From assembly GCA_017882335.1 (NCBI GenBank), contig JADGPR010000005.1, positions 1 through 64,000 of the forward strand: a stretch of DNA of 64,000 nucleotides. Direction: 5' to 3'. This DNA is from Bacteroidales bacterium. GTDB taxonomy: Bacteria > Bacteroidota > Bacteroidia > Bacteroidales > FEN-979. The notes below the pieces were generated by a model that was not told where the DNA came from, ran no database searches, and saw only the letters and a list, made by a program, of their open reading frames with translations. The position numbers and the translations under genes are program-made. Positions 1-8,042 of this stretch are shown here, in pieces; the stretch's first letter is position 1, and the number at the start of each line of letters is the position of its first letter.

Positions 1-104
1 TCTTATGAAACAAAAGAGAAACAATCAAGAACAAATAATAACTTTGAAAACCGTTACAAAAATCTCTTAAAAACGGTCAACACTATTCAGGCATAGTCAT
101 TCAA

Positions 105-147
105 GAACCCAGAACCTAAAACCCACTACCCAATACCCAAAACCTGA
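105..147. repeat. degenerate ACCCAAT-type short tandem repeat
   Basis: A run of loosely repeated 7-8 nt units around ACCCAAT/ACCCAAA fills the last 40 bases before the first gene. It is one of many short tandem repeats scattered through the intergenic spaces of this window. The rest of bases 1-104 shows nothing I can name. Confidence 0.5.
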
Positions 148-151
148 AAAA

Positions 152-949
152 ATGAAATCCATTTTATACAATGACAAAAAGATCTTCTTTGCCGAATCAG
201 GCAAAGGAAAAACAATCGTTCTTCTTCACGGGTTTACCGAGACTTCGAAGATCTGGGATTCCTTCCGGGATCAGCTGTCGGAATCTTTCCGGGTGATCGT
301 GATCGACCTTGCCGGCCATGGAAAAAGCGAATCTTTGGAACCAGTCCATTCTATGGAGTTGCAGGCGGATGTCGTATATGAGGTCTTGAAACAGCGAAAA
401 GTAAAAAAATGCCTGATGATCGGGCATTCCATGGGTGGGTATGTGACACTTGCCTTTACATCAAAATACCCAGAAATGCTTAAGGGGCTCTGCCTCTTCC
501 ATTCACATCCTTTTCCGGATTCCCCGGAGGACCGGAAAAACCGTAACCGTACCATTAAAGTGGTAGAACAGGATAAGTTCGGTTTTGTGGTCCGCTTCAT
601 TACTTCCCTCTTTCCGGAAGGGTCGCGGAGAAAATTCGGAAAAGAGATCAAAATTCTCGTGAAACACGCTAAAGAGATTCCAAAAGAAGGGATCATTGCG
701 GCCCTGGAAGGCATGAAGATCCGTAAAAACCAGTCGGCACTACTAAAATCGATCAATGTTCCTGTCCTGTTTATCCTCGGACTGAAAGATTCCAAAGCTC
801 CCCTTGACCGGTTATGGAAGATGATTTCCCTGCCACAGCGCTCGGAATGCCTGATCCTGCGGAATGTCGGTCATATGGGCTATATCGAAGCCCCTGAAGA
901 GACGTTGAGGATGATCAAGGGATTTGCAAGGAAGGTGTTTAAAAAGTGA
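152..949 (+). CDS. alpha/beta-fold hydrolase
   Basis: A 265-residue cytosolic alpha/beta hydrolase. Seen: the oxyanion-hole segment LLHGF at about residues 24-28, the nucleophile elbow GHSMGG with Ser93, an acid candidate Asp213 in GLKDSKAP, and the catalytic His241 in NVGHMGY, giving a full Ser-Asp-His triad in the usual order. The length and a helical cap region (about 110-200) fit the family of small esterases, haloperoxidase-like and MhpC-like enzymes. No signal peptide is present. The substrate cannot be read from the sequence. The gene converges with nadD, and the two stop codons sit in one shared hairpin. Family assignment is solid; specificity is unknown. Confidence 0.88.
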   Translation: MKSILYNDKKIFFAESGKGKTIVLLHGFTETSKIWDSFRDQLSESFRVIVIDLAGHGKSESLEPVHSMELQADVVYEVLKQRKVKKCLMIGHSMGGYVTLAFTSKYPEMLKGLCLFHSHPFPDSPEDRKNRNRTIKVVEQDKFGFVVRFITSLFPEGSRRKFGKEIKILVKHAKEIPKEGIIAALEGMKIRKNQSALLKSINVPVLFILGLKDSKAPLDRLWKMISLPQRSECLILRNVGHMGYIEAPEETLRMIKGFARKVFKK

Positions 950-960
950 CAAAGTCACTT
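937..960 (-). terminator. hairpin spanning the convergent stop codons of hydrolase and nadD
   Basis: AAGTGAC (944-950), an AAA loop and GTCACTT (954-960) form a perfect 7-bp stem containing both TGA stops. On the minus strand the stem runs into TTTTT, so it looks like a short intrinsic terminator for nadD. The plus side lacks a T tract. Confidence 0.5.
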
Positions 961-1542
961 CTCATAGAAATGCATCTCCGTAAGATATTTCCATACCTTT
1001 TCAGGAAGAAATTGACGCAGGTTCATTCCCTCTTTGATGCCTTGGCGTATAAAGCTGGATGAAACTTCGATCAGCGGGGCCTGTGTGAAATGTATGTGGG
1101 GGTGACTGTCAAACGGGCTGGGTTCAGTTTTCTGACGGGGATAGATGTAAAGATGATAGCAGGTCAGAAGCTCTTCGTAATTTTTCCATTTTGAAAACGA
1201 CGGAAGATTATCGCTGCCACAGATCAGTACAAATTCTTTCTCCGGGTATTTCTCTGCCAGGTAGGTCAGCGTATCAATGGTATAGGAAGGTTGTGGAAGG
1301 TGAAATTCAATGTTGGATGCCCTGAACCTGGGGTCATCTTCCACCGCAATATTTGCCATGGCCAACCTGTGATGATCGGCCAGCAGGGAAGTTTTTTCTT
1401 TCAGGGGATTGTGGGGCGAGACGATGAACCAGACCTGGCCGATATCGGTAAACTCAACCATGTAATTTGCAATCATCAGGTGCCCCTGGTGAATAGGGTT
1501 GAAAGATCCGAAAAAGAGGCCGGTTTTATTTTTAAGCACCAT
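955..1542 (-). CDS. nadD: nicotinate-nucleotide adenylyltransferase
   Basis: A 195-residue nucleotidyltransferase that makes nicotinic acid adenine dinucleotide from nicotinate mononucleotide and ATP in NAD biosynthesis. Seen: the N-terminal GSFNPIHQGHL motif (the (T/H)xGH adenylyltransferase signature), the middle FVLICGSDNLPSFSKWKN stretch typical of NadD, and a C-terminal SSSFIRQ motif corresponding to the ISST.IR signature. Length matches the family. It lies 23 bp downstream of gmk on the same strand, so gmk and nadD are probably co-transcribed with yicC. The yicC-gmk-nadD order is, as I recall it, common in Bacteroidota, which supports the call. Confidence 0.95.
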   Translation of the reverse strand: MVLKNKTGLFFGSFNPIHQGHLMIANYMVEFTDIGQVWFIVSPHNPLKEKTSLLADHHRLAMANIAVEDDPRFRASNIEFHLPQPSYTIDTLTYLAEKYPEKEFVLICGSDNLPSFSKWKNYEELLTCYHLYIYPRQKTEPSPFDSHPHIHFTQAPLIEVSSSFIRQGIKEGMNLRQFLPEKVWKYLTEMHFYEK

Positions 1543-1565
1543 CGGAAGATTATACGATTAGTTGG

Positions 1566-2144
1566 TTACTTTTTTATATCTGAATCCAGGAATTCTGTTA
1601 CCAGTTCCGTCGCTTTGCTGCTCGCAGAGGAAAATTCATCATTGACAATGATCCGGTCGAATTTGCCGGAAAAAGTCAGTTCCTTTTCTACTTTGTTCAG
1701 CCGGGTCTGAATGTTCTCTTCGTTCTCTGTTCCCCTGTGCCGCAGACGGTTTTCGAGTTCCTGTAATGAAGGTGGTTGAATGAAGATTGCAAGCGCCGTA
1801 TCCCCGAAATACTTCTTCAGGTTGATCCCCCCGGAGACATCCACATCAAAGATCGGAGTTTTCCCTTCCGACCAGATCCGGTTCATTTCAGATTTCAGGG
1901 TGCCATAATAACTACCCGGGTATACCTCCTGCCACTCGATAAATTCATCCCTGGAAATCTTGTCCCGGAACTGATCTGTCGTAATGAAATAATAATCTTT
2001 CCCCTCCGCTTCTTTTCCACGTTTTGTCCGGCTACAGGCAGAAATGGAGAATTCCAGTCCCGGAAATTCAGACAACAGGTGTCTCACAATGGTGGTCTTT
2101 CCGGCACCGGAAGGAGCAGATATTATAATAGCTTTATTAACCAT
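1566..2144 (-). CDS. gmk: guanylate kinase
   Basis: A 192-residue guanylate kinase, phosphorylating GMP to GDP. The P-loop SAPSGAGKTT is near the N-terminus, followed by SISACSRTKRGKEAEGKDY (the GMP-binding SxTTR-like region and EGxDYxF motif) and IFDVDVSGGINLKKYF in the core. The start is placed at 2144, which puts the P-loop at residues 8-17 as in the family. An upstream in-frame ATG at 2183 would add 13 residues (GLGVSVGVNSF-like) that are simply a translated ACACCC-type repeat, so it is rejected. It sits between yicC and nadD in a minus-strand operon. Confidence 0.95.
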   Translation of the reverse strand: MVNKAIIISAPSGAGKTTIVRHLLSEFPGLEFSISACSRTKRGKEAEGKDYYFITTDQFRDKISRDEFIEWQEVYPGSYYGTLKSEMNRIWSEGKTPIFDVDVSGGINLKKYFGDTALAIFIQPPSLQELENRLRHRGTENEENIQTRLNKVEKELTFSGKFDRIIVNDEFSSASSKATELVTEFLDSDIKK

Positions 2145-2154
2145 AGGAAAACTA

Positions 2155-2188
2155 TTCACACCAACACTCACACCCAAACCCACACCTA
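2155..2188. repeat. CACACCC-type short tandem repeat between yicC and gmk
   Basis: Degenerate 6-8 nt units (CACACCAACAC, CACACCCAAACC) fill the gap between yicC and the gmk start. They keep an open frame and so create a misleading upstream start for gmk. Confidence 0.45.
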
Positions 2189-2195
2189 CTTCGGG

Positions 2196-3083
2196 TTATA
2201 GTATATTCAATAATTGTTCCTTGATTTTTTCCAATTCGTCTTTCATCTGTACCACGATCTTTTGGATTCCTGCATCATTGGCTTTGGAACCGATGGTGTT
2301 GATTTCCCGCCCCATCTCCTGACTGACAAATCCGAGTTTCTTTCCCTGGGAATTGGCATCGTTCAGGGTCTGGTTAAAATAATCGCAATGCTTTTTCAGC
2401 CGTACTTTTTCTTCTGTGATATCCAGTCGTTCGATATAATAGATCAGTTCCTGCTCAAACCGGTTTTCGTCAGGTTTGGTTTGCAGCAGATCGGATTTTG
2501 TGATATTCTGGAATCCCGTCCGGATCCGCTCCCGGATATCGTTGAGGCGATTGTTCTCTAAGGGCTCAATCGAATTGAACAGATTAAGGATTAGTTGAAC
2601 CCGGGCCCTCATATCGGTTTCAAGGATACTGCCTTCTGCTGAGCGGAATTTTTCGACAGACTGCAGGGCACTTTCAATCCCTTCCGCAATAAGGGCCCAG
2701 TCTGTTTCCTCGAATTCTGCTTTTTCGCTTTGCAAAACATCCGGGATCTTCATGATAACAGGCAGCAATCCATCACTGTTTTCTTCCTTCAATTCCGATA
2801 AAAGCGATTTCAGTTCCTGGTAATATTGAAGGAAAAGCGGCTTATTGATGGAATATCCAGCAGTATCAACCGACCTTTCCGCTGATATATAAAGTTCGAC
2901 TTTCCCTCTTTCCAGCCGCTGCGAAATCAAGGCCCTGATCTCCATTTCTTTTTCCCGGAAAGCCCCAGGCAGCTTGACCGACAGGTCAAGTCCCTTGCTG
3001 TTCAATGATTTGATCTCGATGACCAGTTTTTTTCCGGGAAGTTCTGCTATGGCTTTTCCATAGCCTGTCATGGAAATGATCAT
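2196..3083 (-). CDS. yicC: YicC/YloC family endoribonuclease
   Basis: A 295-residue YicC-like protein. Seen: the N-terminal MIISMTGYGKA signature (SMTGFG in most members), the SLNSKGLDLSVKLP segment (usually EIRSVNHRYLD), and the conserved C-terminal DUF1732 region with FVSQEMGREINTIGSKAND near residue 250, ending in a charged helix. E. coli YicC is reported as an endoribonuclease acting on small RNA; the role here is inferred from family only. First gene of the yicC-gmk-nadD run. A TAAGTTTGC box (TAnnTTTG) lies just upstream on the minus strand. Confidence 0.93.
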   Translation of the reverse strand: MIISMTGYGKAIAELPGKKLVIEIKSLNSKGLDLSVKLPGAFREKEMEIRALISQRLERGKVELYISAERSVDTAGYSINKPLFLQYYQELKSLLSELKEENSDGLLPVIMKIPDVLQSEKAEFEETDWALIAEGIESALQSVEKFRSAEGSILETDMRARVQLILNLFNSIEPLENNRLNDIRERIRTGFQNITKSDLLQTKPDENRFEQELIYYIERLDITEEKVRLKKHCDYFNQTLNDANSQGKKLGFVSQEMGREINTIGSKANDAGIQKIVVQMKDELEKIKEQLLNIL

Positions 3084-3096
3084 ACATCATTTTTTG

Positions 3097-3104
3097 CAAA
3101 CTTA
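3097..3104 (-). promoter_or_regulatory. candidate -7 box for the yicC operon
   Basis: On the minus strand TAAGTTTG followed by C matches the Bacteroidota TAnnTTTGC -7 consensus, 14 bp before the yicC start. I see no clear -33 TTTG at the usual spacing, so this is moderate. The 46-bp divergent gap also has a plus-strand TATAATTTT with a TTG 19 nt before it, possibly serving the phospholipase D gene with almost no leader. Confidence 0.35.
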
Positions 3105-3129
3105 CACAAAAAAATTATAATTTTACCTT

Positions 3130-4194
3130 ATGGAATTTTTGGTACTCGACGATCCTCTGAAGTTTTACAATGTCATGCTCAGCGACATTGCCCGGGCACG
3201 GAATTTCGTTTACCTGGAAACCTATAAATTCGCCAACGACCACATGGGGGTAAAATTCCGTGATGCACTCACACGCAAGGCGCACGCAGGAGTACAGGTA
3301 AAACTGATGATTGATTCCTGGGGCAGGGGACCGGTTTCCGATTCGTTTTTTGAAGAATTGATAAAATACGGGGGAGAGGTTAAGTTCTTTGAAAAAATAA
3401 AGCTGAACACCGATATCTTCACCCGCGGCCACCGCCGCGATCACCGGAAAATAATCGTCATCGACGATGAGATTAGCTATATCGGTTCGATGAACATTAC
3501 CGGCTACAATCTGAACTGGAGGGAACTCGCATTGAGGATCAAGGGAGAATTGAGCCTGTTATTCAGGAAAGTCTTCCTTCAGAATTATGAATCCATCAAC
3601 CCTTATCTTATTCCGAACAAACTGGCATTCACCCGGACCGTGAAAATGGGCGATTGGGAGATCATACGCGATGTTCCTTCCATCCCGGTGCAGCGGATGA
3701 AAAAGAAATATGTTCAGCTGCTCCGCAATGCACAATCTTCCGTCATCATTGAAACGCCCTATTTCCTGCCGGGATTTTTATTGAGAAAAGCCTTGATGGA
3801 TGCCGCGAAACGGGGTGTCGATGTCAACGTGATCATGCCCAAACATTCGGATGTCAGGATGATAGATATTCTGCGAAACCGTTATCTCGGCATGCTTTCC
3901 AAGAACAATGTGAAGATGATGTTTTTTATCCCAAATAACCTGCACGCCAAGCTGATGGTTATAGATAACAGGGTTTTCTCAATCACTTCCGCAAATTTTG
4001 ATTACCGGAGTTTCCGTTACCAATATGAGATCGCATTGATCGGGAAGGAACCGGAAGTGTTGAGGCAGCTTAATGAGCACCTAAATGAAACCCTGAACAA
4101 TTCGGAAGCCTTCGATTATCAAACATGGGCAGACAGGCCGTTGATTGAAAAGATATTCGAAGCGATCCTCATTCCTTTCCGGCACCTGCTTTAA
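3130..4194 (+). CDS. phospholipase D-like / cardiolipin synthase family protein
   Basis: A 354-residue protein with two phospholipase D HKD motifs: HRKIIVIDD (His105, Lys107, Asp112) followed by GSMNIT, and HAKLMVIDN (His272, Lys274, Asp279) followed by TSANFDYRS. Two HKD halves in one chain is the arrangement of bacterial cardiolipin synthases, which join phosphatidylglycerol units through a phosphohistidine intermediate. Unlike ClsA it lacks N-terminal membrane segments, so it is closer to ClsB/ClsC-type enzymes. The last 26 bp overlap the end of the convergent DMT permease gene. Function as a cardiolipin synthase is likely but other transphosphatidylases are possible. Confidence 0.85.
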   Translation: MEFLVLDDPLKFYNVMLSDIARARNFVYLETYKFANDHMGVKFRDALTRKAHAGVQVKLMIDSWGRGPVSDSFFEELIKYGGEVKFFEKIKLNTDIFTRGHRRDHRKIIVIDDEISYIGSMNITGYNLNWRELALRIKGELSLLFRKVFLQNYESINPYLIPNKLAFTRTVKMGDWEIIRDVPSIPVQRMKKKYVQLLRNAQSSVIIETPYFLPGFLLRKALMDAAKRGVDVNVIMPKHSDVRMIDILRNRYLGMLSKNNVKMMFFIPNNLHAKLMVIDNRVFSITSANFDYRSFRYQYEIALIGKEPEVLRQLNEHLNETLNNSEAFDYQTWADRPLIEKIFEAILIPFRHLL

Positions 4195-5089
4195 TCTGCA
4201 AGGAAGAAGTTTTCTTCACCCGGCTTACCAGGAAAACACCTCCGAAAATCAGCATGGCAGCGATGATCTTCGGAACCGTGATGGCTTCCGTTCCCAATGA
4301 AACTGACATGAACGATGCAATGACCGGTTGCAGGTAGGTATAAAAACTCGCCATGCTCGCTTCCACCGTTCTCAAGGCATAATTGATCAGCAGATAGGCG
4401 ATAAAGGTATTGAAAACAACAATATATCCAACGCCCAGCCATGCAATAACCGGTATGGTCTGCAGGTGTAACTCCGGAATTCCTTTTACACAGAAAGGCA
4501 GGATGAAGACAAATCCGAAAAAGGAGACCCATTTTAAAATCGTCATCGTGTGATATTTTGCCACCATGGGTTTGATAAGAACGAGGTAAATGGCATAACA
4601 CAGCATATTGAGCATCACCAGGATGTTGCCTGCAAATGAGTTTGTGCTCATGTTCACCATTTTCCCGTAAAGGATCAGGATCAAAGCCCCTCCGGCCCCG
4701 AGCGCGATCCCAATGACTTTGACAAAGGTCACCTTTTCGTGGATGAGAATGCTTGCAAAAACCAGGACAAACACGGGATTCAATACATGTATGATAGATG
4801 CATCCACCGGTGTTGTCAGGTTCAGACCTACATAAAACAAGGCATGGTTGGCGGCGAATCCCAATAGCCCACACAAAGCAAGCATCAAAAGATCTTTCCG
4901 TGCAACTTTTTCCCGGATAAACCATCGTTGGAAGATCCAGAAAAGAAGAACGGCACCCAGGGATCGGAGAAATAATAATTGCAATGGTTGAAATGGAACA
5001 GGCATCAGGCTTTTCCCGATCATGTAATGTATCCCGAAAATGATTGCGATAAGAAGCAGCGCCAGGTGGGCCTTGATATTCCGATTCAT
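4169..5089 (-). CDS. EamA/DMT family permease
   Basis: A 306-residue integral membrane protein with about ten hydrophobic segments arranged as two EamA repeats (approximately residues 8-140 and 155-295). Seen: HALFYVGLNLTTPVDASIIH and ALGAGGALILILYG in the first repeat and VEASMASFYTYLQPVIASF in the second, all typical of the drug/metabolite transporter superfamily (RhaT/YdcZ-like). Such proteins export metabolites, often amino acids or nucleosides; the substrate here is not readable. The 3' end overlaps the phospholipase D gene tail to tail. Confidence 0.9.
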   Translation of the reverse strand: MNRNIKAHLALLLIAIIFGIHYMIGKSLMPVPFQPLQLLFLRSLGAVLLFWIFQRWFIREKVARKDLLMLALCGLLGFAANHALFYVGLNLTTPVDASIIHVLNPVFVLVFASILIHEKVTFVKVIGIALGAGGALILILYGKMVNMSTNSFAGNILVMLNMLCYAIYLVLIKPMVAKYHTMTILKWVSFFGFVFILPFCVKGIPELHLQTIPVIAWLGVGYIVVFNTFIAYLLINYALRTVEASMASFYTYLQPVIASFMSVSLGTEAITVPKIIAAMLIFGGVFLVSRVKKTSSLQIKAGAGKE

Positions 5090-5118
5090 GATTGAAAGTT
5101 GGGACGGTAAAAGTAAAA

Positions 5119-5148
5119 AAAAAGAGGCTATCCCGGAAGCCTCTTTTT
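5119..5148 (-). terminator. intrinsic terminator downstream of hsp20
   Basis: AAAAAGAGGC (5119-5128) and GCCTCTTTTT (5139-5148) are a perfect 10-bp inverted repeat with a 10-nt loop, followed on the minus strand by a T-rich run. It lies 16 bp after the hsp20 stop and upstream of the DMT permease gene, so it insulates the two. Confidence 0.8.
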
Positions 5149-5163
5149 CACCTTAGCAGAAGA

Positions 5164-5589
5164 TCATGAGATTTTAATTTCTTTTTTGATATCTACTCGT
5201 GAATCCTCTTTTTTGGGAAGCATGACTTTCAGGATGCCACTTTCATAGTCGGCATTGATCTTGTCGAGATCAACGGTGCGGGGAAGTGTAAACGACCGGC
5301 TGAAAGAACTGTAGTGGAATTCTTTCCGGGTGTAATTCTTTGTTTCCTCTTCCTCCTCATCCCTGACATCAGAAGAAATTGTCAGGACGTTATTTTCCAG
5401 GTGGATTTTAAAGTCATCTTTTTTTAACCCGGGAGCGGCAAGATCCAGCTCAAAGGAATCAGGATGTTCAAGGATGTTGGATAAAGGATCCATTCCCTTG
5501 CGGTTGAAAAAATCAACATAATCGTTGTCAAAAAAATTCTGAAAAACATCTGCTATTGCGTTCGGTCTGTGAAATCTGATGATACTCAT
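5164..5589 (-). CDS. Hsp20/alpha-crystallin family small heat-shock protein
   Basis: A 141-residue small heat-shock protein acting as an ATP-independent holdase in the cytosol. An N-terminal region rich in aromatic residues (about 1-35) is followed by an alpha-crystallin domain with FELDLAAPGLKKDDFKIHLE and the SFTLPRTVDLDKINADYESG-type signature, then a C-terminal tail carrying the V-D-I oligomerisation-type motif (RVDIKKEIKIS). The ATG is preceded by a strong Shine-Dalgarno, GGAGGA, which is unusual in this window and suggests high expression. A 12-bp perfect palindrome lies upstream. Confidence 0.95.
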   Translation of the reverse strand: MSIIRFHRPNAIADVFQNFFDNDYVDFFNRKGMDPLSNILEHPDSFELDLAAPGLKKDDFKIHLENNVLTISSDVRDEEEEETKNYTRKEFHYSSFSRSFTLPRTVDLDKINADYESGILKVMLPKKEDSRVDIKKEIKIS

Positions 5590-5625
5590 AATTCAATCCT
5601 CCATACATTAAATTAAACATTTGAA

Positions 5626-5637
5626 TTGTGATCACAA
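5626..5637. promoter_or_regulatory. palindrome TTGTGATCACAA upstream of hsp20
   Basis: A perfect 12-bp dyad 37 bp upstream of the hsp20 start. The half site TTGTGA resembles Crp/Fnr-type half sites, but the spacing is zero, so it could be a repressor operator. Only the palindrome itself is seen. Confidence 0.35.
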
Positions 5638-5730
5638 CCCATCAATTTTTATACCACCGGATTTCTCACTTTTTAATCAGATAAAATGTCACAATTCAGC
5701 GAAGTTTTTGCGACAATATGTCATAAAAAA

Positions 5731-5797
5731 CTCACACCCACTCATCCAGCATCCAGCATCCTGAATCTACTTCTCAACTCGTCAGTTCGCCAGCTTA
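5731..5797. repeat. CATCCAG heptamer and GGCGAACT-type octamer repeats
   Basis: CATCCAGCATCCAGCATCC (7-nt unit) is followed by a few copies of the CTCGCCAGTTCGCCAG-type octamer. This fills the space between hsp20 and the end of glnN; no gene is seen here. Confidence 0.55.
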
Positions 5798-5806
5798 TAT
5801 CACATC

Positions 5807-7999
5807 TTATCTAACAAACAATAGTTCCCTGTACTTCGGCAATGACCATATTTCATCATCGACCAGGAGTTCCAGTTTATTGGTATGATAGCGGATCTTT
5901 TCGAAATAGGGGAAAACCTTTTCACAGTATGCAAAGGCTTTGTCTTCGGCGTCATTCAGCTTATTGGCCGATTTTCTTATTTCAAGCATTTCACTTAAAA
6001 GCGATTTTACTTGAGCGATATGTTCGGAGATCTCCGTAATGGTTTCGATCTGGTTCCCTGAAACTTTCGAAAAGGTATGGCGGTCGAGGACTTCATTCAG
6101 TCTTTGTACACATTCACAAAGTGTGTTCAGGTATTTGATGGCTCCCGGGATGATATGGTTGGTTGCCAGGTCGGCAAGTACCCGCGATTCGATCTGCAGT
6201 TTCTTTATATAATCTTCCAGGTGGATCTCATGCCGTGCTTTCAGCTCACGGCCGGTCAGTACTTTATTCTCTTCAAAAAGTTTGATGGTCTTTCTCGAAA
6301 CCAGTGCTTTGATCGCCTTTGGTGTAGTGGCATGGTTGGATAATTTTCTCCGTGAAGCTTCTTCGATCCATTCCTTGCTGTAATTATTTCCTTCGAAAAG
6401 GATGGACCGGGATTCCAGGATGTATTTCCGGAGGACATTGAAAATCGCGTCATCTTTGCTGACCTTGCTTTTGATATACTGATCTACCTCTTTTTTGAAT
6501 TTCTGCAGTTGGGCAGCAAGGATAAGGTTGAGCACTATCATGGCTGGTGCACAGGTCTGGGAACTTCCGACCGCGCGAAATTCAAATTTATTACCGGTAA
6601 AGGCAAAGGGAGAAGTTCGGTTACGGTCGGTTTCATCGACCAGGATTTCCGGGATCCGCGGGAGGTTTTTAAACAGGTTGGCTTTTCCTTTCTGAGCTGA
6701 AAGAGAGATTTTTTTATCGTTTTTTTCGATCATATTGATCATCGCCGAAAGATGGGTGCCGAGAAAAATGGAAATGATCGCCGGCGGGGCTTCGTTGGCG
6801 CCAAGCCGATGATCGTTGCCCGGCGTTGCAATGATGGAACGGATCAGGTCTGCATGGTCATGTACCGCCTTAATAATATTGACAAGAAAAGTAAGGAACC
6901 GCTGGTTTTTTTCCGGAGTCTTACCCGGCGAAAGCAGGTTCTCTTTGGTGTTTGTCGCCAGCGACCAGTTGTTGTGCTTGCCGGACCCGTTCACGCCACT
7001 ATATGGTTTCTCGTGAAAGAGAACAGTAAAATCATGCCGGCTGGCAATCATTTCCATCAGGTGCATGATGAGCTGGTTATGATCCACCGAAAGATTAGCT
7101 TCCTCGAAAACCGGTGCACATTCATACTGGTTGGGGGCAACTTCATTATGCCTCGTTTTGATTGGGATCCCCAGACGGTGGGCTTCAATTTCCAGCTCCT
7201 GCATGAAGGCGATTACACGCTGGGGAATGGCGCCCAGATAATGATCTTCCAGCTGCTGGTCTTTGGCGGAAGCATTCCCAAAAAGCGTACGGCCGGTCAG
7301 GACCAGATCGGGACGGGCAGCGTAAAGTGCACTGTCGACCAGGAAATATTCCTGCTCCCAACCAAGGGTTGCATTGACCTTTGTTACATTGGTGTCAAAA
7401 TAACGGCACACATCCACGGCGGCCTTATCAATGGCAGCCAGTGACTTCAGCAGCGGGGTCTTATAATCCAGTGCTTCGCCGGTATAGGAAACAAACAAGG
7501 TCGGAATGCACAAAGTTTTATCGATGATAAAAGCAGGGGATGTGGGGTCCCAGGCTGTATATCCGCGGGCTTCGAAGGTCGAACGCATGCCTCCGCTGGG
7601 GAAACTTGATGCATCTGGCTCATGCTGCGAAAGCTGGCTCCCGCTGAAATTTTCTATGGCTTTTCCCCCTTCGACCGGATCCAGGAAAGAATCGTGCTTC
7701 TCCGCAGTCAGACCGGTAAGTGGAAAAAACCAGTGGGTGTAATTGGTTGCTCCCTTGGCCAGCGCCCAGGCTTTCATCCCGGCTGCAATCTGGTCGGCGG
7801 TTTTCCGGTCGATCTTTTCTCCTTTTTCGATGGAATTGATCACCTGTCGAAATCCCTCCGCCGTGAGGTACTCTTTCATGGCAGAATGATTGAACGTCAA
7901 TTCCCCGAAATATTCCGAGGCTTTTCCTTCCGGGAATATTACAGGCTTGCGCTTATGCTGGATAGAAATCTCCAACGCTTTGAAACGAATATTTTCCAT
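5807..7999 (-). CDS. glnN: type III glutamine synthetase
   Basis: A 730-residue GSIII, ATP-dependent ligation of ammonia to glutamate. Length matches the long GlnN class found in Bacteroidota and cyanobacteria rather than the roughly 470-residue GlnA class. Seen: an N-terminal GSIII-specific region, FPSGGMRSTFEARGYTAWD, LGWEQEYFLVD (metal-binding Glu), AHRLGIPIKTRHNEVAPNQY, GVNGSGKHNNWSLATN (nucleotide-binding region), LGANEAPPAIISIFLG and TGNKFEFRAVGSSQ, then an approximately 200-residue helical C-terminal extension. It follows glnA by 43 bp on the same strand, so one transcript probably makes both enzymes. It has no promoter-like box of its own that I can see. Confidence 0.96.
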   Translation of the reverse strand: MENIRFKALEISIQHKRKPVIFPEGKASEYFGELTFNHSAMKEYLTAEGFRQVINSIEKGEKIDRKTADQIAAGMKAWALAKGATNYTHWFFPLTGLTAEKHDSFLDPVEGGKAIENFSGSQLSQHEPDASSFPSGGMRSTFEARGYTAWDPTSPAFIIDKTLCIPTLFVSYTGEALDYKTPLLKSLAAIDKAAVDVCRYFDTNVTKVNATLGWEQEYFLVDSALYAARPDLVLTGRTLFGNASAKDQQLEDHYLGAIPQRVIAFMQELEIEAHRLGIPIKTRHNEVAPNQYECAPVFEEANLSVDHNQLIMHLMEMIASRHDFTVLFHEKPYSGVNGSGKHNNWSLATNTKENLLSPGKTPEKNQRFLTFLVNIIKAVHDHADLIRSIIATPGNDHRLGANEAPPAIISIFLGTHLSAMINMIEKNDKKISLSAQKGKANLFKNLPRIPEILVDETDRNRTSPFAFTGNKFEFRAVGSSQTCAPAMIVLNLILAAQLQKFKKEVDQYIKSKVSKDDAIFNVLRKYILESRSILFEGNNYSKEWIEEASRRKLSNHATTPKAIKALVSRKTIKLFEENKVLTGRELKARHEIHLEDYIKKLQIESRVLADLATNHIIPGAIKYLNTLCECVQRLNEVLDRHTFSKVSGNQIETITEISEHIAQVKSLLSEMLEIRKSANKLNDAEDKAFAYCEKVFPYFEKIRYHTNKLELLVDDEIWSLPKYRELLFVR

Positions 8000-8042
8000 C
8001 TTCAGTGATTAAAATAAAAAAATAAAAAAATGCATACTTGAT

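Noticed and set aside
6752-7444. 230-residue plus-strand open frame inside glnN
   Set aside because: It is antisense to the well-conserved type III glutamine synthetase and has no family-like motif or ribosome site.
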